A DNA stretch of 64,000 nt from Hymenobacter psoromatis (GCA_001596155.1 CP014771.1:1488001-1552000); one strand, 5' to 3'. Positions 16,000 through 24,924 are shown, counted from the stretch's first letter. The notes: generated by a model not told the origin, from the letters alone. Numbers and translations are program-made.

Positions 16000-18321
16000 T
16001 TAGAAAAAAATACTGGCATTGGCCCGCAGATTAAATGGGGTGCCCGGCGTGAAAGTCCGCTCGGTAACGGGGGCAGGCTCGCCGCGCAACTGGGTTTCGG
16101 TGGCGTATTGAGCCTCGTTCCAGGCCACGTTCAGCAGGTTTTGCACCGTGAAGCCGAACTGGTAGCGCGGCCGGGTATAAGCCAGCACGGCATCGACTAC
16201 AAAATAAGGCAGGGCCCGCACGGAGTTGTCTTCATTGGCCGGGCGGCCACCGAGGTAGCGGTAGCGCAGGCTGGCACTCAGGCCACTGGGCTGCTTATAA
16301 GTGATGCCCGCGATGCTGGTAAGGATGGGGCCGAGCGGCACGAAGTTTTCGCCCTCCGGTGCGTCGAGCAAGCGCGCGTGGCTGTAATTGCCGTCAAAAT
16401 CGAGAAAAAAGCGGCTCGTGAGCTGATAGCGGGCCGACAGGTCGAAGCCGAAGCGCTGGGTCGGGCCCACGCTGGTGGTAGTGCCCTCGTCGCCGTTATA
16501 CACCAGTTCATCCTGAAGGCGCAGGTACCAAAAGGCCGTATTCACGACTAAGTCCGGCAGCGGCTTGAACGTGCTGCCTGCCTCCGCTCCCGTGGCGCGG
16601 GGCAGCGCCTGCACGGGGTTAGTACCCCGAACAACTGCCCGCGCATCATTGGAGTGGAAGCCCATGCCAGAGCGCAGAAATAGCTGCACGTTCGGCGACG
16701 CCTGATAGTAAAAGTTGAGCTTGGGCGAAATGCGGCCGGCCGTCACGCGCCCCCGCAGCGGCCCGAAGGCACCAGCAGAGTCCGCTATCTGCCCCCGAAA
16801 ATCGAACACGAACAAGTCGGCCCGCACGGCAGCATTCACGCTCAGCCGCTCGGTCAGCTCCAATGTCTCATCGAGGTAGGCGTTCAGGTTTTGCTCGTGC
16901 AGGCGGCCCACGTCAACCGTATCGGTGATAACCCGCTTGGTGGCGTGGCGCAGGGCCAGGTTGGAATCATCAATGCGGGTGCCCACGCCCAAAGTGCTGT
17001 GCAGGTTGCGCACGCCCAAGCGGTTATCGCGCTCGTAGGTGCCGGTGTAGCCGTAAAGGTTGCGGCCGGTATCGGTCTGGTTTATCTCATCGCCGTTCAC
17101 CGGATTTACCTTGAAGAACGTAAAATCAGAAAACAGGCTAAAGTTGTAGCGCGTGTAGTACGCCTGTTGGCGCAGCACCGCGTCGTGGCCTAGCCCAGTC
17201 GTGAGAATGGCGTAGGCATTAGCGCGGTTGGTCCTACCCCCCTCGCTGGGGTCAATGCTGCCGAAGCGCGTGATTTGGCCATCTTCCACGGCGCGCGTCG
17301 GAATTTCGCCGCTGGCATTCCAGTTAGACGTAAAATAGGAGCCAAACAGCGTGAGCGAGGTTTTATCAGTGAGCTGGCCGGTGTATTTGCCCATGCCATT
17401 AAATCGCTTAAAGCGCTGATTATTAACAAACGGCGAGGCGCTGTAATAATACTCACTGGCCACGTAGGCGCTTTCCGGCTTTTTAGAAAACAGGTGGTGG
17501 GTACCCAGCAAATCAAGCATCACCAAGGCGCGGTAGGTGTTGTACTGGCCCGCTTCCACCTTCACCTGGTTATGGTCAAGGCTGGTTTTGGTCAGAAACT
17601 CGCCTGCGCCGGCCGTGGCCAGGTCGCCGAAGCGCGCCGTGTAGGGCCCTTTATACACCTTGAGCTGCTCCACCGTTTCGGGTATCACGAAGTGAAAATC
17701 GGCGTAGCCCTGGCCGTGGGCCTGGCTCACCATGTTCACCGGCAGGCCATCCACACTCACGGCAAAGTCGGTGCCGTGGTCGGCATCGAAACCCCGCAGG
17801 AAGATTTGCTCGGCCTTACCGCCCCCGGCGTGCTGCGCAATGAACAGGCCCGGCACCAGCCGCAGCAGGTCCTGCGCCGAGTTAATGGGCCGCAACGTCT
17901 GGTCGATGTGGGTAATAGCCGCCAGGTTCTGGTTGAGGTCGCGGGGCTGGTTCACGGTCACTTCAGCCAGGTTGAGGCTGCTGGGAGCCAGCACGATGGT
18001 GCGGCCGCGGCTTTCGCCGGCCAGCAGCGTCAGCGGCTGGTTAATCGGCCGGTAGCCCATCGCCGCCACGCGCAGCACCACCGCGCCGGGCCGCAGGTTT
18101 TTAAGTTGAAATTGCCCTAGCGCATCGGTAGCCGTGCCCGCCGGCTGGCCCACCAGCCCCACGCTCACCCCCGGCAGCGGCTGCCCCGAAAGCGAGTCCA
18201 CGACCGTGCCGCGCAAAGCGGCCGCGCCCTGCGCCCGCGCGCTGCCAGCCGCCAACAGCAGCACCAGCAGTAGTCCCCAAGACTGCTGCTTAACCTTCAC
18301 CCACAAGTAATTAATTGACAT
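16000..18321 (-). CDS. TonB-dependent receptor with N-terminal carboxypeptidase-regulatory-like domain
   Basis: 773 residues from the ATG at 18321, chosen because the signal peptide begins there (KVKQQSWGLLLVLLLAAGSARA); the longer frame is non-coding GC-rich DNA. Residues ~30-110 are a CarboxypepD_reg-like beta sandwich (GTVVDSLSGQPLPGVSVGLV...LVAAMGY-type pattern). The plug follows (INSAQDLLRLVPGLFIAQHA, FLRGFDADHGTDFAVSVDGL, VEQLKVYKGPYTARFGDLAT) and a barrel ending in NLRANASIFF. The plug is rich in His and Asp (HAGGGKAEQIFLRGFDADH), seen in several metal receptors. It sits 134 bp after the Cys/His protein at 18456. Confidence 0.92.
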   Translation of the reverse strand: MSINYLWVKVKQQSWGLLLVLLLAAGSARAQGAAALRGTVVDSLSGQPLPGVSVGLVGQPAGTATDALGQFQLKNLRPGAVVLRVAAMGYRPINQPLTLLAGESRGRTIVLAPSSLNLAEVTVNQPRDLNQNLAAITHIDQTLRPINSAQDLLRLVPGLFIAQHAGGGKAEQIFLRGFDADHGTDFAVSVDGLPVNMVSQAHGQGYADFHFVIPETVEQLKVYKGPYTARFGDLATAGAGEFLTKTSLDHNQVKVEAGQYNTYRALVMLDLLGTHHLFSKKPESAYVASEYYYSASPFVNNQRFKRFNGMGKYTGQLTDKTSLTLFGSYFTSNWNASGEIPTRAVEDGQITRFGSIDPSEGGRTNRANAYAILTTGLGHDAVLRQQAYYTRYNFSLFSDFTFFKVNPVNGDEINQTDTGRNLYGYTGTYERDNRLGVRNLHSTLGVGTRIDDSNLALRHATKRVITDTVDVGRLHEQNLNAYLDETLELTERLSVNAAVRADLFVFDFRGQIADSAGAFGPLRGRVTAGRISPKLNFYYQASPNVQLFLRSGMGFHSNDARAVVRGTNPVQALPRATGAEAGSTFKPLPDLVVNTAFWYLRLQDELVYNGDEGTTTSVGPTQRFGFDLSARYQLTSRFFLDFDGNYSHARLLDAPEGENFVPLGPILTSIAGITYKQPSGLSASLRYRYLGGRPANEDNSVRALPYFVVDAVLAYTRPRYQFGFTVQNLLNVAWNEAQYATETQLRGEPAPVTERTFTPGTPFNLRANASIFF

Positions 18322-18455
18322 ACAACTACCTAAAACCCCAGGCCGGGCGTAGCAGCGCAGCCACCGGCGCGGGTGTGAACTCACCAGCCCCCGCGCCGGC
18401 CAGCCGGCCGCACGAGGGCACCCAGCGGCCGGGCGGCCACCGGGAGCGGGTAGTT

Positions 18456-18851
18456 TCAGCCGCGTTGGGGCGGGGGGTAGTCGCGGCCATTGGTACCAGC
18501 GAGCAGCCGCGCCGGGACTAGTTCCGGGCGCGCAGCCGCTTGCCAACCAGCCGCTAACGTCGCTTGCACGGCCAGGGGGGGGGTAGGGAAATGCACGTCC
18601 AGCCCCTTGAGCTGGGCCAGGTAGTGCAGGCCGGTGCCGGTGGGCAGCTTGTGGTGCAGTTCGTGCTGGTCGCCGTTGCAACGCTCAAAGCAATCGAGGC
18701 GCAGGTAATTGCGCTGTTGGCATTCCTTGCTATGCACGTAAGGGTGCGCAGCGGTAAAAAGCGGCTCCGGCGGCCGGCTCACGAGCAGCCCTACCCCCAC
18801 CACCAGCAGGTAGTTGAGCAGCAAAAGCCAAGTGAGCAGCGTGCGGAGCAT
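18456..18851 (-). CDS. Small Cys/His-rich membrane-anchored protein, copy 2
   Basis: 131 residues. N-terminal helix TLLTWLLLLNYLLVVGVGLL, then YVHSKECQQRNYLRLDCFERCNGDQ...HHK and YLAQLKGLDVHFP. It aligns with copy 1 (15538), including the NYLLVV helix end, three Cys, the CNG motif and the LKGLD.H motif. Both precede a TonB receptor. The C-terminal part is Ala/Pro-rich and not conserved. Paralogy and the shared context are seen; metal binding is inferred from the Cys/His spacing. Confidence 0.72.
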   Translation of the reverse strand: MLRTLLTWLLLLNYLLVVGVGLLVSRPPEPLFTAAHPYVHSKECQQRNYLRLDCFERCNGDQHELHHKLPTGTGLHYLAQLKGLDVHFPTPPLAVQATLAAGWQAAARPELVPARLLAGTNGRDYPPPQRG

Positions 18852-18880
18852 TATGTTTTTAAAATTTTATGTAAAAGTAG

Positions 18881-18987
18881 TTTGTCATTGCGAGCAAAGC
18901 GAAGCAATCTTTCCTTCCGTTAGGGGTAGTAAATCCAACGATGCGAATGATAAGGAAAGATTGCTTCGCTTTGCTCGCAATGACAAA
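18881..18987. repeat. Palindromic repeat, GTCATTGCGAGC family
   Basis: Arms TTTGTCATTGCGAGCAAAGC and complement, about 40 bp each, are separated by a ~25-bp AT-rich loop. A short extra CTCGCAATGACA copy follows at about 18990. It lies between the hupE-like gene and the Cys/His gene and could split the cluster into two transcripts. Confidence 0.88.
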
Positions 18988-19012
18988 GCACTCGCAATGA
19001 CAGGCGTAGTTT

Positions 19013-19789
19013 TCAAGCCATTAGCCGGTCCACCGTCCAGTAAGCTGCCACCAGCCCAATGACTACCGAAACCGGGATGACGACCCGCGCCCGGTACCAG
19101 GGCCGGTCGGCGGCCCAGCGGCCGATGGCGGCCCAGCAGAGCAAAATTATCGTAATCTGACCCAGCTCGACGCCCACGTTGAAAGAAATGAGCGAGCCAA
19201 AGTAGTCTTTGCGCGGCAGCCCCAGCCCGGTGAGCGCGCTGGCGAAGCCCATGCCGTGAATCAGTCCGAAGCCAAACACGATAACTAACCGCCACGGACT
19301 CAGCTTAGTAGTGACAATGTTCTCAATGGCCACGAACAGAATGGAGAGCGCGATAATGGGCTCCACCACGCTGCCCGGCGGCTTGATGATGCCGTACATA
19401 GCCAGCCCCAGCGTGATGGAGTGCGCCACCGTGAAGGCCGTGGCCTGCCACAGCACCGGCCGCAGGCGCGGCTCCAGAATGTAGAGGCTGACAATGAACA
19501 GGATATGGTCGAAACCCAGCGGAATAATGTGCGTGAAGCCCAACTGGATATAAGTCCAGAAAATCTGGGTGCGCGAGAGCTTGCTCAGGTCGGCGTCGAT
19601 GACGTGGGCGGCGGCGGGTAGGGCCAGCAGTAGGAGAGCGAGGATGAACCACCACCGGTTGTCATTGCGAGCGAAGCGCAGCAATCGCCCCCGAACGATA
19701 CCCGCGCCGGTCGTTCTAGTGCGATTGCCGCGCTCCACTGCGCCCCTTGCTTGATGCGCAACATGCTCACAATGACTACTTTTTTTCAT
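19013..19789 (-). CDS. HupE/UreJ-type permease with repeat-derived N-terminal insert
   Basis: 258 residues if started at the ATG at 19789. The core from RWWFILALLLLALPAAAHV on has a signal-like helix and then about six membrane helices with family motifs LGFTHIIPLGFDHILFIVSL, FTVAHSITLGLAMYG, FGFGLIHGMGFASALTGL and GVELGQ. HupE/UreJ proteins are linked to nickel or cobalt uptake. The first ~48 residues (from HCEHVAHQARG to RLLRFARND) are translation of a palindromic repeat (19660-19776), which sits in frame just after ATG AAA AAA. The gene probably once read directly from that Lys-rich start into the signal helix. Alternatively, a non-ATG start inside is used. It lies 22 bp after the TPR gene. 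Confidence 0.85.
   Translation of the reverse strand: MKKSSHCEHVAHQARGAVERGNRTRTTGAGIVRGRLLRFARNDNRWWFILALLLLALPAAAHVIDADLSKLSRTQIFWTYIQLGFTHIIPLGFDHILFIVSLYILEPRLRPVLWQATAFTVAHSITLGLAMYGIIKPPGSVVEPIIALSILFVAIENIVTTKLSPWRLVIVFGFGLIHGMGFASALTGLGLPRKDYFGSLISFNVGVELGQITIILLCWAAIGRWAADRPWYRARVVIPVSVVIGLVAAYWTVDRLMA
19660..19776. repeat. Palindromic repeat inserted in the hupE-like 5' end
   Basis: GTCATTGCGAGCGAAGCGC at the left and GCTCACAATGAC at the right, with inner GAACGATACC...GTCGTTCTAG pairing. Same family as 4735-4849. It keeps the reading frame open from the ATG at 19789 into the permease. Confidence 0.85.
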
Positions 19790-19811
19790 ACTGCTTATTG
19801 TCAGTTAGTTT

Positions 19812-21143
19812 CTACCGCGTAGCCAGCATTTTCCTACCCTCGGCTTCCACCTCGGGGTTGAGGTAGGGGGCCGTGTTCAGGGCTTTGGTGATGAGAGCCT
19901 GGCCCTCGGCCACCTGGCCGGTTTTGGTGAGGATGAGGCCGGCGCGGCACAGCAGCACGGGATTTTGGGAATTGGTGCGGCGGGCCACGGTCATGTACTT
20001 GGCGGCCTCCTTATAATCGCCGCGCTTGTAGTAAACCCAGGCCAGGGTTTCATTCACGTCGATGTTGTCGGGGCGGCGGGCATATTCGATTTTGGCGTGC
20101 TCCAGGGCCTTGTCCATCTCGTTGGTTTTGAGGTAGGCGTAGGCCAGCTCGCGGTCGGTGTAGTGGCCCAGCGCTTCGTTGTTGTTGGCATCTTTGGCGG
20201 CGGCGGCCAGCATCTCCACCGATTCGCGGGCCATTTTGTCGGCTTCTTCAGGCTGATTATTAAGCCGGTACACGTCCACCAGCTGGTCGGTAAAGGCGTA
20301 GTCCTTGACCGTGGCGCGGGCCAGGTTCAGGTCTTTGATGGCCGTGGGGTAGTCGTGGCGGGCGGCCGCCACCCGCGCCAGCCCGGCCAGGGCGTAGGCG
20401 TAGTTGGGGCGCATCACCAGCGCCTGCTGGTAGTAGCCTTCGGCCTTATCGAGCTGCCCGCTCACTTCGTAGAGGTGGCCCAGGGCCACGCGGCTCCACT
20501 CAGTTTGCTCCAGCCCGGAGAAACCAGCTTTCACGGCCATATCCATCGCCTGAATGGCACCGGGCACGTCGCCATAAATCTCGCGCAGGTAGCTCACGCG
20601 GGCGTAGGCCGTGAGGTCGGGGCGCACCTGATTCATCTTATCGGCCATTTTCACAGCCTGGTCGTAGTGGCCCAGCTCCACGTTGGCATCGGTGAGCAGC
20701 CCATAAACATAGCCGCTGTTGGGGTTGACTTCCTGGGCCTGCTGCGCCAGAACCAGCCCCTGCGAGAAGTGGTGCTGCGTGAGGCTCAGCGACGCTTGGC
20801 AGCACAAAGCCTCGAAGTTATCGGGGTTGGTCCTCAGCACTTCCTGCAAAAGCTGCATGGCGGCCGCGTCGTAATACGGGTGGTTGCCGGTGATGCGGCC
20901 CTCCTGCATGTAGGCCTCGGCCAGCAGCAGGCGGCTTTTCTGGTCGTTGGGATTGGCGCGGAGCTTGGCCAGCAGGCCCTGCATCGCAGCTTTGGTGTTG
21001 ACCCACTCGCCGCCCAGCGCCAGGCGGCCGATGCGGTCCTTAGGCTCGGGCAGACCGGCCGGGGCTTGCTTTTTGAAAAAAAGAATAGCAGCTACGGCCA
21101 GCCCAAAGGCGACCAGCAGCAAAGGGTAGAGATTTTTGCGCAC
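19812..21143 (-). CDS. Tetratricopeptide-repeat protein, membrane-anchored
   Basis: 443 residues with a GTG start (reading RKNLYPLLLVAFGLAVAAIL). One N-terminal membrane helix (residues ~5-23) is followed by roughly eight to ten TPR units (for example NPDNFEALCCQASLSLTQHH, LDKAEGYYQQALVMRPNYAY, NIDVNETLAWVYYKRGDYKE). TPRs mediate protein-protein contacts. It ends 22 bp before the HupE-like gene, so the two are probably an operon. A scaffold or assembly role for the permease is inferred from context only. Confidence 0.88.
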   Translation of the reverse strand: MRKNLYPLLLVAFGLAVAAILFFKKQAPAGLPEPKDRIGRLALGGEWVNTKAAMQGLLAKLRANPNDQKSRLLLAEAYMQEGRITGNHPYYDAAAMQLLQEVLRTNPDNFEALCCQASLSLTQHHFSQGLVLAQQAQEVNPNSGYVYGLLTDANVELGHYDQAVKMADKMNQVRPDLTAYARVSYLREIYGDVPGAIQAMDMAVKAGFSGLEQTEWSRVALGHLYEVSGQLDKAEGYYQQALVMRPNYAYALAGLARVAAARHDYPTAIKDLNLARATVKDYAFTDQLVDVYRLNNQPEEADKMARESVEMLAAAAKDANNNEALGHYTDRELAYAYLKTNEMDKALEHAKIEYARRPDNIDVNETLAWVYYKRGDYKEAAKYMTVARRTNSQNPVLLCRAGLILTKTGQVAEGQALITKALNTAPYLNPEVEAEGRKMLATR

Positions 21144-21233
21144 GGCGTAAGTGGAAATGAACAGGTGAAGCTACGCAGCAAAGGCGCTTGCCGGTTTTTA
21201 AGCCTAGCCGGCCGGAAGGCAGAGAAGATAAAA

Positions 21234-21269
21234 GAGCCGCCGCCAGCTCTCTCAGCTAACCGGCGGCTC
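21234..21269 (-). terminator. Intrinsic terminator
   Basis: On the minus strand GAGCCGCCG pairs with CGGCGGCTC and is followed by TTTTATC. It lies 10 bp beyond the stop of the small gene at 21279. Confidence 0.75.
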
Positions 21270-21278
21270 CATTATAAC

Positions 21279-21650
21279 TCACTCAGCCAGGGCAGTGCTA
21301 ACTGCGCGATAGGCAGTGCTTAATTGCCGTTCGATGTGCAGCGATTGCAGCCGCATCTTGCCCGCGTAGCGCGCGGCAATGTACTGGCCGGGCACCACCG
21401 AAGCAGTGGGCTGCCACGGCATCTCGGTTGCGACCGCCCGCGTCAGCATGAATCTGCGCGCTCCGGCTGGTCGCCAGTCGCGGTGGCTGGCCCAGGCCAG
21501 CAGGCCGCCCACGGTAGTGGCCGCAAGCGCCACGTGGAGGACGGGACGAGTAAGCAGTTTTTTCGTGGAATAGGGAAGATAGCAATCGAGCGAGGAATAT
21601 GTGGAATTACTTCGAGAAATACAAGCAGGAGTCTCGAAAAGGTATATCAT
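21279..21650 (-). CDS. Hypothetical protein, 123 aa
   Basis: One hydrophobic stretch (VLHVALAATTVGGLLAWA, about residues 37-54) precedes a basic region and a helical C-terminus (YAGKMRLQSLHIERQLSTAY). The start is uncertain: the first 30 residues are unusual (MIYLFETPACISRS) and come from AT-rich DNA, so a later start near the hydrophobic stretch is possible. It has its own terminator downstream. No family recognised. Confidence 0.5.
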   Translation of the reverse strand: MIYLFETPACISRSNSTYSSLDCYLPYSTKKLLTRPVLHVALAATTVGGLLAWASHRDWRPAGARRFMLTRAVATEMPWQPTASVVPGQYIAARYAGKMRLQSLHIERQLSTAYRAVSTALAE

Positions 21651-21814
21651 TCATAAATCTTTGATAAACAATCGAATGACAGTTATTTTAGGGTTCTGGT
21701 TAAACGCACGCGCTACCCGGCCCGCCGGTCCTGATTATCTTCCATAATGTCAGATTTTTGTGCGTTGGCCAGCCTGCCACGCGGCGGCCAACGCAGCCCG
21801 CCGGCCCGTGAGGC

Positions 21815-21822
21815 TACTTTTG
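21815..21822 (+). promoter_or_regulatory. Candidate Bacteroidota -7 box for hscA-like gene
   Basis: TACTTTTG matches the Bacteroidota consensus TAnnTTTG, 66 bp before the ATG at 21889. A convincing -33 TTG partner is not visible. Confidence 0.35.
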
Positions 21823-21888
21823 CCGGGCCTTTTGGCGCGCATACTTGTTAATTTATTTTTAGCCGCCCGCTTCCCTCCCCCATTCCTT

Positions 21889-23781
21889 ATGGCTAAAGTT
21901 GCCATCAACCTCGCCACTGGCGCCATTCAGCAGGAAGAACTCATCGTGGGTATCGACCTGGGCACCACCAACAGCCTCGTGGCCTACGTGCATCCCGAAA
22001 CCCGCCAGCCGGCCGCCATCAACGACCTGGGCCGGGGCACCATCGTGCCGTCGGTGGTGCATTTCCCAGCCGATGGCAGCTCACCGCTGGTGGGCACCGA
22101 CGCCCAGGATTTCCTGCTTTCGGACCCCGCCCACACCATTTATTCAGTAAAGCGCCTGCTGGGCAAAAGCTACCGCGACCTGGGCGAGCACGCCGGCCAG
22201 CTCGGCTACAAGGTCATCGACGACGACTCCGAAGGCTTGGTGAAGGTGCGGGTGGGCGAGCGGTTTTATTCGCCCATCGAGCTGTCGGCCGACATTCTGC
22301 GCGAGCTGCGCCAGCGCGCCGAGCACGCGCTTAAAACGCCGGTGCGCCGCGCCGTGATTACGGTGCCGGCGTATTTTAACGACTCGCAGCGCCAGGCCAC
22401 CCGCGACGCCGGCCGCCTGGCCGGCCTGGAGGTGCTGCGCATCGTGAACGAGCCCACCGCCGCCGCCCTGGCCTACGGCATCGGCCTCGATCCCGAAGAG
22501 GAAAAAACCGTGGCCGTGTATGACCTCGGCGGCGGCACCTTCGACGTGAGCATCCTGCGGCTGCACCAGGGCATTTTTGAGGTGCTAAGCACCCACGGCG
22601 ACACCTGGCTGGGCGGCGACGACATGGACCGCGCCATTGGCGAGCACTGGGTGGCGCGGGCTTCCCTACCCCCCTCGTTTCGGTCGGTGCCGGGCCAGCG
22701 GCAACAGCTGCGCCTGGCCGCCGAAATGGCCAAGCGCTACCTCAGCCAGCACGACGATTTCACGACCCAACTGCTTGACAGCGAAGAAAATGTGTTTGCC
22801 GTGACGCTGACCAAGGCAGCATTCAACGCCCTCATCGCGCCGCTCGTGGCGCGCACCATCGACGCCTGCCGCCTCGCCCTCAGCGACGCCAAGCTGACCA
22901 CCGACGGCCAGTCCGCCACCGCCAAAATCGACGCCGTGCTGCTGGTGGGCGGCTCCACGCGGGTGCCGCTGGTGCAGGAAGAAGTGTCGAAATTCTTCGG
23001 CCAGCCGGCTAATAATTCGCTTAACCCGGATGAGGTAGTGGCGCTGGGCGCGGCCATTCAGGCTGATATTCTGGCCGGCAACCGGCGCGACGTGCTGCTG
23101 CTCGACGTGACGCCGCTCACGCTGGGCATCGAAACGCTGGGCGGGCTCATGGACGCTATTATTCCGCGCAATTCCAAGATTCCGACCAAGGCCGGCCGCC
23201 AGTATACGACCAGCGTGGACGGGCAGGTAAATTTGAAAATTGGCGTCTATCAGGGTGAGCGTGACTTAGTTAGCGAAAATCGTAAGCTGGGCGAATTCGT
23301 GCTCAGCGGCATCCCAGCCATGCCCGCCGGCCTGCCCAAGATTGACGTTAATTTCTTTCTCAACGCCGATGGCATTCTGCGCGTGGAGGCCGTGGAGCTG
23401 CGCTCCAACACCCGGCAGCAAGTTGATATCAAGCCCCAATACGGCCTCACCGACGACCAGGTGGAGCAGATGCTGATGGACTCGCTCCTCAACGCCAAGC
23501 AGGACGTGGCCGCCCGCCTGCTCATCGAGGCCCGCACCGCCGCCGAGCAGCTGCTCTACCAGGTCGGGCGCTTCCTAAAGAAGAACGCCGAGCACCTGGA
23601 ACCCGCCGAGGTAGCCACCACCACCGGCCACACCGACGCGCTTCGCCAGGCCCTCACCGGCAACAACCGCGACCTGATTCTCAAGCGCATGGACGAGCTG
23701 GATGAGCAGACCCGCCCCTTCGCCGAGCGCGTAATGAATATTTCCATCAAGCAGGCCATGAGCGGCAAGCAAATCGGCTAG
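21889..23781 (+). CDS. hscA: Hsp70 chaperone, HscA-like
   Basis: 630 residues from the ATG at 21889; a longer frame upstream has no family sequence. ATPase-domain motifs: [12 protein letters not shown] (21 onward), [63 protein letters not shown]. The substrate-binding domain has [14 protein letters not shown] and [17 protein letters not shown]. The short N-terminal lead-in ([18 protein letters not shown]) and total length fit the HscA branch, which helps Fe-S cluster transfer, better than DnaK. No isc genes are adjacent, so the Fe-S role is by family likeness. Confidence 0.85.
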   Translation: MAKVAINLATGAIQQEELIVGIDLGTTNSLVAYVHPETRQPAAINDLGRGTIVPSVVHFPADGSSPLVGTDAQDFLLSDPAHTIYSVKRLLGKSYRDLGEHAGQLGYKVIDDDSEGLVKVRVGERFYSPIELSADILRELRQRAEHALKTPVRRAVITVPAYFNDSQRQATRDAGRLAGLEVLRIVNEPTAAALAYGIGLDPEEEKTVAVYDLGGGTFDVSILRLHQGIFEVLSTHGDTWLGGDDMDRAIGEHWVARASLPPSFRSVPGQRQQLRLAAEMAKRYLSQHDDFTTQLLDSEENVFAVTLTKAAFNALIAPLVARTIDACRLALSDAKLTTDGQSATAKIDAVLLVGGSTRVPLVQEEVSKFFGQPANNSLNPDEVVALGAAIQADILAGNRRDVLLLDVTPLTLGIETLGGLMDAIIPRNSKIPTKAGRQYTTSVDGQVNLKIGVYQGERDLVSENRKLGEFVLSGIPAMPAGLPKIDVNFFLNADGILRVEAVELRSNTRQQVDIKPQYGLTDDQVEQMLMDSLLNAKQDVAARLLIEARTAAEQLLYQVGRFLKKNAEHLEPAEVATTTGHTDALRQALTGNNRDLILKRMDELDEQTRPFAERVMNISIKQAMSGKQIG

Positions 23782-23798
23782 CCTTACCCCCCTCTTTT

Positions 23799-23846
23799 CA
23801 CGGCAAAGCCCCTGGCCGCTTCGCAGCAACCAAGGGCTTTGCCGTG
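23799..23846. terminator. Hairpin after the hscA-like gene
   Basis: CACGGCAAAGCCC and its complement GGGCTTTGCCGTG are separated by ~22 nt, 18 bp after the stop. CCCCCCTCTTTT precedes it. It lies between convergent genes. Confidence 0.65.
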
Positions 23847-23934
23847 TAGGGTGCGGGGCTTGCCCCCGCCCGTCGTTGCACGATTCGCAGTTGTTTCGTT
23901 CGGCGACGGGCGGGGGCAAGCCCCGCACCCTACT
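23847..23934. repeat. Long GC-rich palindrome
   Basis: Arms TAGGGTGCGGGGCTTGCCCC and complement, with CGTCG/CGACG closing near the loop, directly follow the hairpin at 23799. A related hairpin (GCAGGGTGCGG) is used as a terminator at 61891. Confidence 0.85.
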
Positions 23935-23952
23935 AAAGGTGTAGTAAGCGTT

Positions 23953-24300
23953 TTAGGGCTGGGTGGCGGTAGTCGTGGTAGTACTACGCTTGCGGTTAAT
24001 ACTACGCGTGTTGTAAGAGCCCGACACGGCCGCCTTACCCCCGTAGAGCCGGTTGATGTGTTGCGGGCCAGCATCGACATCGCGGGCCGGCACCCCGTTG
24101 GTATATAAAGGCCGGGCCGTTTCGGGCGAGGTGGGGGACGTGGCGCTGGTTGGCACGGGGTTAACCATGATGGTGCGCGGCGCGGTGCTGGGGACCGGCG
24201 ACGCGGTTGGCCGGCTGCCGGCTGCCGGCGTTTGGGCACGGGCCGGGATAAAGCTGGCCAGTCCCAGCAGGGCGGCTCCAAAGAGAATCTGTATTTTCAT
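23953..24300 (-). CDS. Small secreted Thr/Pro/Ser-rich protein
   Basis: 115 residues. Signal peptide IQILFGAALLGLASFIPARAQ. The mature part is low-complexity (Pro/Ser/Thr) with one more ordered stretch (DVDAGPQHINRLYGGKAAVS) and a basic Thr-rich tail. It shares the FGAALLGLA signal and composition with its neighbour at 24535, so the two are probably paralogues. No known domain. Confidence 0.6.
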   Translation of the reverse strand: MKIQILFGAALLGLASFIPARAQTPAAGSRPTASPVPSTAPRTIMVNPVPTSATSPTSPETARPLYTNGVPARDVDAGPQHINRLYGGKAAVSGSYNTRSINRKRSTTTTTATQP

Positions 24301-24475
24301 AAGTAAGCGGCTAAGCCAGGAGTGGGTGGGTAGGCCGGGTGTAGGCCGGACCAGTAGTTATCCGCTTTTACGGATGAGGGACTAATCCGGTAAACCCTCG
24401 ACCTGTAAGGAGGCAAAATAATTTCTCTGTTCGCTGGGCCGGCCGGCTATGAAGGTATTCAGTGAATTAAAAACT

Positions 24476-24522
24476 ACACCAAAAAGCCTGGCTACTTGCT
24501 GAGTAGCCAGGCTTTTTGGTGT
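24476..24522. terminator. Perfect bidirectional terminator
   Basis: ACACCAAAAAGCCTGGCTAC and its exact complement around a 7-nt loop place A5 and T5 runs on both flanks. It sits 13 bp past the stop of the gene at 24535. Confidence 0.9.
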
Positions 24523-24534
24523 TAAAAACCGTCC

Positions 24535-24924
24535 TTACGGACGAGCCTTGGTGGTCGAAGTGCGTCGGCCGGTAGTGGTGCGCCGCGTGGTGCTGCCCGG
24601 CGTGGCAGCGCCTGGGGTAGTTGACATGGTGCCCGCATGCGTGTTGGTGGGCAGCGGGCTGCTATACAGCGTGCCACCCGTTGGGCTGGTAGTCGTAGTG
24701 CCCAGGGGCACCGCGGCACCGCTCGGAGCTACTCCCCCGGAGGGCAACACGCCCGTAGTGGCCCCCGGCACGCCCGGCGCGACGGTCCCGGTGCCGATGG
24801 GCGCGGCCACGCCGCCGGGCGTGGCAGGCATGGGCGTGGCGCTGGGCACTGCCACCTGGGCATTGGCCGAAAAGCTGTAAGCCAGGCCCAGCAGGGCGGC
24901 TCCCAAGAAATTGCGGGTTTTCAT
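24535..24924 (-). CDS. Small secreted Gly/Pro/Thr-rich protein (paralogue)
   Basis: 129 residues from the Met at 24924, which gives a signal peptide (NFLGAALLGLAYSFSANAQ). The mature sequence is almost entirely Pro, Gly, Ala, Thr and Val (VAVPSATPMPATPGGVAAPI, then TTTTSPTGG), ending in an Arg/Thr-rich tail with TTRRTTTGRR. This looks like an unstructured, possibly surface-exposed or glycosylated protein. It follows the same plan as the neighbour at 23953. Function unknown. Confidence 0.6.
   Translation of the reverse strand: MKTRNFLGAALLGLAYSFSANAQVAVPSATPMPATPGGVAAPIGTGTVAPGVPGATTGVLPSGGVAPSGAAVPLGTTTTSPTGGTLYSSPLPTNTHAGTMSTTPGAATPGSTTRRTTTGRRTSTTKARP

Noticed and set aside
18322..18681. 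Upstream extension of the TonB receptor frame
   Set aside because: It is Pro/Arg-rich GC-driven sequence overlapping the Cys/His gene; the signal peptide starts at 18321.
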